In this document: positions 58,560 through 64,000 of the stretch, in pieces
How positions within the stretch are numbered: position 1 is the first letter of the stretch
How the letters are laid out: each line of letters opens with the position of its first letter
Translations under genes and position numbers: made by a program
NCBI GenBank assembly: GCA_023374045.1
Contig: CM041776.1
Coordinates: 138,449,296-138,513,295 of the forward strand
DNA length: 64,000 nucleotides
Source of the DNA: Limonium bicolor
Taxonomy: Eukaryota; Streptophyta; Magnoliopsida; Caryophyllales; Plumbaginaceae
Direction: 5' to 3'
The notes under the pieces: generated by a model
Databases searched by the model: none
What the model was told of the DNA's origin: nothing
The model's input: the letters and a program-made list of their open reading frames with translations, nothing else

Positions 58560-60977
58560 TCAAGCCGTAGGTAAAGCTGCATTACCTAGGCTTGAAGAGC
58601 TACTATGATGCATACCCATTCGGGACAAATGCTCTTTGTACCGAGTGCCAGGAAGAACTTTTGTCATCATGTCTGCAAGCTGTTGAGAGGTATGTGTGTA
58701 AACAACATCAACAAGACCTTGTTGTATCTTATCGCGCACAAAGTGACAATCGATCTCGATATGCTTAGTGCGCTCATGAAAAACTGGATTACGAGCAATG
58801 TAAATAGCGGATTGATTATCACACTTGACTGGTATAGGCGTGACATTCGTCACACCAAGCTCGTGTAACAAACGTGTGAGCCAAGTCAACTCTGCAGTAA
58901 CACGACGTAAGGAGCGATACTCTGCCTCTGCACTGGAAAGTGAAACAGATCCTTGCTTCTTTGTTTTCCAAGAGATAGGACTATCACCGAGAAAAATATA
59001 ATAACCAGAAACTGATTTTCTGGTATTCGGGCAAGCAGCCCAGTCTGAGTCACAATAGGCAACAAGCTCAAGAGAAGAACTGTGTGAAAGAACGATGCCA
59101 TAGTTAACAGTGCCCTTAATGTAACACAACACATGCATAGCTGCCTCTAGATGAACATCACTGGGTTGCTGCATAAACTGACTGAGAACCTGAACTGTGA
59201 AACTGATGTCAGGTCTCGTGTTAGACAAATAATTCAACTTGCCCACTATCCTTCTGTAGAGAGTGGGGTCTCGAAGAGGTGTGCCATCAGTAGCAAGTAA
59301 ACGTTGACCAACTACCATGGGTCCTTTATTAACCCGCCGATCTTCACACCCAAACTCCTTCAACAATTCTGTACAAAATTTTCTCTGAGAGAGAATATAC
59401 CCTTGCTGTGTGCGAATAAACTCTATGCCCAGAAAATAATTCAAGCCACCCAAATCTTTGATTTTGAAAGTAGCATCTAAAGACTCCTTGATGGCATCTA
59501 TCTCAGGTTGGTTAGCTCCAACAATCAACATATCATCAACATAGACTGCTATAAAAAGTTTTCCGTTAGTACCATCCTTGGAAAAGAGAGAATAATCATT
59601 TTTAGACTGATCAAAACCGAGGGTCCTGAGAAAGTGTGCCAATTTTGAAAACCATTGCCGAGACGCTTGCTTCAACCCGTACAAAGACTTCTTTAAACGA
59701 CATGCCTTGTTGGTGCCGGTGACTACAAGACCCTGTGGTAACCGCATATACACTTCTTCATCTAGATCACCATGTAAAAATGCATTATTGACATCCAGTT
59801 GATTAATATGCCACCCCTTTGCAAGAGCAACAACAATGAGAGAACGAATAGTGGTTAGCTTAACCACAGGCGAAAAGGTCTCATGATAGTCCAAACCATG
59901 ACGTTGCGTGAAGCCCTTTGCAACCAATCGTGCTTTATACCGCTCTAACGTTCCATCAGACTTGAGTTTGACCTTGTAAACCCATTTGCAACCAACAACT
60001 TTCTTCCCGCGTGGCAAAGAAACCACATCCCAAGTATCGTTGTCTTCTAAAGCACGCAATTCATTCTGCATAGCTACACGCCAGTGTTCATCTTTTACTG
60101 CTGAATGATAGTCATGAGGTTCATATAACGCAGGATCATCTCGAATACGTGTGTCTGCAGCAAGTAGGGAGACAGAGCGAACCGGCGTTGTCTCAGTCAA
60201 ACTAGCACAATCTGTGAAAACATCCTTATGCTGATCAAAACCATAAACTCTTTCATTCAAGATGTCCTGAAAGGTCGTATGACAGACATAATCAGTCAAA
60301 TAGCTGGGCTTGTGGCTGACCCTACTAGAACGACGAAGATCAGATGTCATAACATCTGGAGCAGCGGTACCGTCTTCATGCAAATTAGGCTCATTCTCTG
60401 CATTCTCTGCGCTAGAACGACGCAGATCAAATGTCATAACATCTGGAGCAGCGGTACCGTCTTCATGCAAACTAGGCTCATTCTCTGCATTCTCTGCACC
60501 GTGATCTTCTGTCCGTGCCATCACATGAACGTTACTATCATCATCTAGCAACATAGGATTCAAAGTGCCAGCGTCTACCGTGTTATCTGGAGTGTGTAAA
60601 TGACCAGTGAAGGTATCGGCAAAAGGGAAAAGCGTAGCATGAAATTTGACATCACGACAAACCTCAACAATCCGTGTGCGCAAACACAAGACTTTATGTC
60701 CCTTCTTCCTAGGATCTTCGCCCAAATAGACACAAGCCTCACCTCTTGGTTCAAACTTTCCTCCTTTTGGACCAATAACCGTCTTATAACATAAGCAACC
60801 AAACGGTTTAAGGTCTTCATACGTAGGTTTGATATTGAACAAACTCTCAAATGGTGTTTGTCCTTGTAGAGCTTTTGTAGGAAGCCTATTGATAAGATAA
60901 GTCGCATGTAAGATGCATTCTCCCCAATAAACCAAAGGAACTTTGGACTGGAAATAAACAGCACGTGCCGTTTCCAA
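58560..60977 (-). pseudogene. copia integrase C-terminal part, reverse transcriptase and RNase H
   Basis: An 805-codon open frame on the minus strand. The first Met is internal; the polyprotein enters from an upstream frame. It begins in the integrase C-terminal part (INRLPTKALQGQTPFESLF, PFGCLCY). A variable linker with an in-frame 29-residue tandem duplication (60325-60498) follows. The reverse transcriptase has GCKWVYKVKLKSDGT, RLVAKGFTQ, FSPVVKLTTIR, QLDVNNAFLHGDL, SLYGLKQASRQW and the active-site YVDDM near 59540. RNase H follows (YCDSDWAACPNTRKSVSGY, SSAEAEYRSL, KHIEIDCHFVRDKI) and the protein ends near 58560. All expected motifs are present, so this half could be functional. Confidence 0.92.
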
Positions 60978-61627
60978 TAGGTACTTGTGCTTTCTCTCAA
61001 CGACCGCATTTTGTTGCGGTGTATATGAACAAGAAGTTTGGTGTATGATTCCTTCTTGTGCATAAAACCTTTCCCTTCATGAGAGCTTCCTAGCTCTTTG
61101 GCATTATCCGTCCGAACCATCTTGACTTTTGTGTCAAACTGTCGTTCAACCATTCTGATAAAACTTACAATCGCCTCCCAGGCGTTCCCCTTCTGCTTAA
61201 TGAGGACTACCCAAGTTGTGCGAGTAAAATCATCAACAAAACAGACGAAATACTTATAGCCATTATAAGTGTCGGTGTTAAACGGACCCCAAACATCTAT
61301 GTGAACTAATTCAAAAGCCTTCTTGGTTTTGCTAACAGAACTGGAAAAAGGTAAACGCTGAGCTCTTGACTTGTAACAAACATCGCAAGCATAACCAGAA
61401 GAAAATTCAGCATCTTTTATTAAACCAAGTGTAACAAGTTTCCGAAAAGGAACGTGTCCAAGCTTAACATGAATCTCTTTAGCTCTTGGGCTAACCCCAT
61501 CTTTATTCTGAGAATTTGAAAAACAACCCAAACTACCACTTAGCCCATCTTTATTCGTAGAATTTGAAAAACACCCAAACTGCCACTTTCTCTGATCCGG
61601 CCCAGGTCCAGTCTCCGTGCGGCCCAC
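60978..61627 (-). pseudogene. copia pre-integrase and integrase core, frameshifted at the end
   Basis: Minus-strand frame 61627 leftward. An in-frame 48 bp tandem duplication (61497-61592) precedes the GAG-pre-integrase zinc module (LGHVPFRKL, CDVCYKSRAQRLPF). The integrase core follows (ELVHIDVWGPF, YFVCFVDDFTRTTWV, VKMVRTDNAKELG), giving the first two catalytic aspartates. A single indel near 61075 throws the rest out of frame; the third catalytic region is readable in the next frame, joining the frame at 60977. Confidence 0.88.
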
Positions 61628-62505
61628 TTGTTCGCTTCGTCTTCATCCAAAACGAACAGGCCGTCACGCTCAAACCCAAACAGAGAGCTATCCTGGTCTG
61701 TGATACGGTCCTGGACAAAACACCGATGCACATCAAACGACAGAACACAATTCAATTGTTGCACAAGTTTCTTCACCGAGATGAGATTAAACAGAAAGTT
61801 CGGCACAAATAAAACATCCTTTAACCACAATTTGTTCCCGATTTTCACGTCGCCGACATAATCGACACTCTGTGGGCTTCCGTCAGGTAAGACCACCACT
61901 CTTCCATGTTTGAGTTTTCGCCAGTTTTCGATTAGGGTTTCTGTTCCCGTCATATGATCTGTGGCGCCGGAATCGAGCACCCATCTGCCCTTGAACTGAT
62001 TTTCTGTATAATTGCTCATCAAACAAAGTTTATTACTCATGCAAAAGATTCGATTACCTGAAAAGTTGCAAAAATCGATTTCTTCGGCTTTGGGTTTGGT
62101 CTCTGTGTTTGCGCTTCGTATCAGCTGAGTAATCTGTTGCAATTGACGAGGGGTTAAACCTTCTCCTTGTTCAATTTCTTCGGTTTCTGCCTGCTCTGTA
62201 GCTTGCACTGTATTTGCAAAACCCTTTTTCTTCCGATTAAGAACTTTGTCTCTACCGTGCAACTGATAACATTCCTCTGCTAAATGTCCTGACCTCTTGC
62301 AATATGAGCAAGTCTGGCGTTGGTAACACTCATCATAGCCATGGCCAGGCTTCTTGCAGTAAGTACAGATGAGTTTTTTTTTTTTCGAACCTCTGACTAG
62401 GGTTAGAGTTTTTGGAACTCTCACCCCCCTTGACTGTTGCTTGACTGTAAAACGACATGGCACCATCCTTCTGCTCGCCTCCTCGTTGTTCCTCCTCTTG
62501 AACAA
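61540..62505 (-). pseudogene. copia zinc knuckles and protease
   Basis: A 321-codon minus-strand frame. Two CCHC knuckles come first (CTYCKKPGHGYDEC and CSYCKRSGHLAEEC, about 62280-62370), unusual in number since one is common in copia gag. The aspartic protease follows with WVLDSGATDHMTG near 61970, where D-S-G is the active site. The frame shifts near 61560 and joins the integrase frame. The upstream join to gag lies in a T/A homopolymer near 62375-62385, a likely place for sequencing error. Confidence 0.88.
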
Positions 62506-62696
62506 TCAAGGAATACGCCTTATCCAAACTTGGTATACTGCCCATCGCTAAAATTTGACCTCTGATGGACAAGTACCTCCGGTTTAAACCCATTAAAAGT
62601 GTATGAGTTTATCCTCATCCTCCTGTTTCTTAACCTTTGTCCCGACTTGGCAAGTGCACGCTGCGCAACTACACCTTGGACTGGGACGAGCTAAGT
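62333..62696 (-). pseudogene. copia gag C-terminal part, frameshifted
   Basis: Minus-strand continuation of gag in another frame (MGLNRRYLSIRGQILAMGSIPSLDKAYSLIVQEEEQR, 62593 leftward), the usual end of the copia gag core. It runs into the 62375-62385 homopolymer, where the frame changes to that of the zinc knuckles. Confidence 0.8.
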
Positions 62697-63200
62697 CTAA
62701 TTCTTCCATAATCTTTTCAATTTTGTATAGTATTCACTTACTGTTTCTTCTCCCTGCTTAACTTCTGCTAGTTCACGTTTCAGGTTGTGGATGACTGCCA
62801 AATTACTTTTCCCGAACCTCTTACAGAGATGTTCCCACAATTCCTTTGGATCATCACAGAAACGCACACTTTGAGCTATGGAAGGGTCAAGCGCAGTCTT
62901 CAGCCATGACAACACAAGTGAGTTTGACCTTTCCCACGCCCCATACCTTATTATGTCTGTTTCTTTTGGCTTTTCAACTTTACCAGTTACGAAACCATAT
63001 TTATTCTTGACCTTCAATGCAGTTATCATATCATATTTCCACCCTAAGAAACCAGTGCCGCTAAACTTAGAAACGAGATTCAAACCTGGGTTTTCTGCAG
63101 AGTGAACAAAGATTGGATCATTGATGTCTATAACGCTGCTGTTGAGAGAAGTGTCCCCTGTGACTTCCTTCCCTTTCGCTGGAACTCCATCTGCCGCCAT
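62697..63200 (-). pseudogene. copia gag N-terminal part
   Basis: A 167-codon minus-strand frame starting at the first Met after the primer site (63200). It shows the copia gag layout: NPGLNLVSKFSGTGFLGWKYDMITALKVKNKYGFVTGKV, then WLKTALDPSIAQSV, ELWEHLCKRFGKSN and LAEVKQGEETVSEYYTKLKRLW. A stop follows within a few codons because of one indel near 62705; gag continues at 62696 in another frame. Confidence 0.88.
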
Positions 63201-63270
63201 GCCGATGAAGCTTGATACAGATTAGGTTTAGAACTAAAAGGATATTGTGTAATCTAGATCTGAAACTGGA

Positions 63271-63282
63271 GCTCTGATACCA
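63271..63282 (-). other. copia primer-binding site (tRNA-iMet)
   Basis: GCTCTGATACCA lies directly against the LTR start at 63283. Confidence 0.9.
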
Positions 63283-63565
63283 TATTGGATTTGGATTGCA
63301 AAGCGTGTATGAGATTGAAAACTCTTGTCTTTATTGAATTGTTGTAAGTATCGTTTACAATGTAAATGACCGATATATATACACTGCTAGAGATAACAGT
63401 TTCCTATCTATTAGCAACAATATCTACAGAGAATCTGAGATTTACCTAACAGAATATAAACAACCTCATACAAAATAACATAAACCAATCTAATGATAAA
63501 AACCGCCTATATACCAAATAATAAACATGAGGCACGTGAGACATGACTCACTATAATCCCCAATA
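63283..63565 (-). repeat. copia 5' LTR
   Basis: 283 bp, beginning TATTGG and ending CCAATA. It contains TATATA runs (63374-63381 and near 63511) that could act as the core promoter on the minus strand. Confidence 0.92.
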
Positions 63566-63700
63566 GGAATTAAGTTAATCGTATAATAAACTACTACTAA
63601 TTTGGTATTTGTGGTACTATTTTGAAGGAATTAAGTTAATCGTATAATAAACTACTACTAATCTGGTATTTATGGTACTATTTTTTAGGGAATTAAGTTA
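63566..63700. repeat. ~61 bp tandem repeat at the copia insertion site
   Basis: Units starting GGAATTAAGTTAATC at 63566, 63627 and 63689, each with AAACTACTACTAAT and TGGTATTT. With 58224-58268 it forms the pre-insertion array. Confidence 0.85.
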
Positions 63701-63823
63701 ATCTAGTATAATTAAACTAAAAACCCAATTGTTAAGTTTTGGATTTGATACATGGGTTTGGAAATTGTGGAAGTATTATCTTAATTTAGAGGGTTATTCC
63801 TAATTTGGTAAATCACATAAGTT

Positions 63824-64000
63824 CACTACAACAATGTTGAGCTGTGGGGGCAACTTTTACAAGATCAATGGAGGCAACATAAAACTTGCCTCACTTCATA
63901 ACTCAATGGAGGCGAGCAATAACGTTGCCTCTGATAGTCCGATCAATGGAAGCGAGTAATAACGTTGCCTCTGATGGTTTGATCAATGGAGGCGAGTGAA
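63824..64000 (+). mobile_element. left end of a CACTA-like transposon (cut by window edge)
   Basis: It starts CACTACAACAATGTTGAG, close to the CACTACAAGAAA ends of plant CACTA elements. At least four subterminal units of about 40 bp follow (from 63866, 63904, 63944 and 63984), each with CAATGGAGGCGAG and AACGTTGCCTCTGAT. GGAGGC and GCCTC within each unit are complementary. The rest lies to the right of the window. Confidence 0.6.

Larger units (their letters stand above)
58269..63565 (-). mobile_element. copia LTR retrotransposon with TA...TA ends
   Basis: This 5.3 kb minus-strand element has LTRs of 285 bp (58269-58553) and 283 bp (63283-63565) and a perfect 5 bp target duplication GGAAT (58264-58268 and 63566-63570). 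An initiator-Met primer site lies at 63271-63282 and a purine tract beside the left LTR. Gene order is gag, protease, integrase, reverse transcriptase, RNase H, as in Ty1/copia. LTRs run TATTGG...CCAATA, not the usual TG...CA. The coding region has about four frame breaks; the LTRs are nearly identical, so the insertion is recent. Confidence 0.92.

Overview
The window is repeat DNA from a flowering-plant nuclear genome, probably a eudicot; I cannot name the species. The evidence is a dense nest of plant LTR retrotransposons (Ty3/gypsy chromovirus of Tekay/Del type, an Athila-like gag, a Ty1/copia element) using the plant initiator-Met tRNA primer site. Around them are a Stowaway MITE, a hAT-type element, a Mutator-like element and a CACTA-like end. 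I find no convincing host gene, rRNA, tRNA or CRISPR array.

Layout. 1-13475: plus-strand large retrotransposon derivative (called LARD1 here), with LTRs over 4 kb and a 5.8 kb interior without recognisable gag or pol. Its left end lies outside the window. 13476-42284: minus-strand Tekay-type gypsy complex in the order partial interior, LTR, interior, LTR, so two interiors share one LTR. That shared LTR is split by a second LARD (LARD2, minus strand, 18584-33994, TSD AAATC). The intact LTR at 41640-41665 shows the unoccupied site. A 910 bp hAT-type element sits in one LTR of LARD2. 42285-45281: remnant of an Athila-like element (LTR end, degenerate tRNA-Asp primer site, broken gag). 45282-46870: LTR-like fragment with a hairpin minisatellite and a TATA box. 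46880-47554: gag fragment of another gypsy element. 47767-48336: two copies of a short TRIM-like LTR. 48425-52738: primer site plus a 4.3 kb LTR of a third LARD-type family. 53499-54928: Mutator-like element with long inverted repeats around a degenerate tandem array. 54965-55911: 404 bp tandem repeat. 58269-63565: nearly full-length copia element with TA...TA LTR ends. 63824-64000: start of a CACTA-like element.

The most interesting signal is the set of non-coding signatures shared by the three diverged LARD-type families. These are a perfect hairpin built on the primer-binding site, a double hairpin in the LTR (loops GTAA and TTCG in two families), hairpin minisatellite arrays in the LTR, inverted repeats abutting the polypurine tract, and a conserved interior palindrome. 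Sequence differs between families while pairing is kept, which suggests selected RNA structure in elements that encode no protein. Their termini (TGAAATAC...TGTTACA) match those of the adjacent Tekay-type element, a plausible source of enzymes in trans.

Caveat: LTR pairs here differ mainly by single-base insertions or deletions, many in homopolymers. Some frameshifts may therefore be residual sequencing error, and coding entries are given as broken reading frames without claiming every break is biological.
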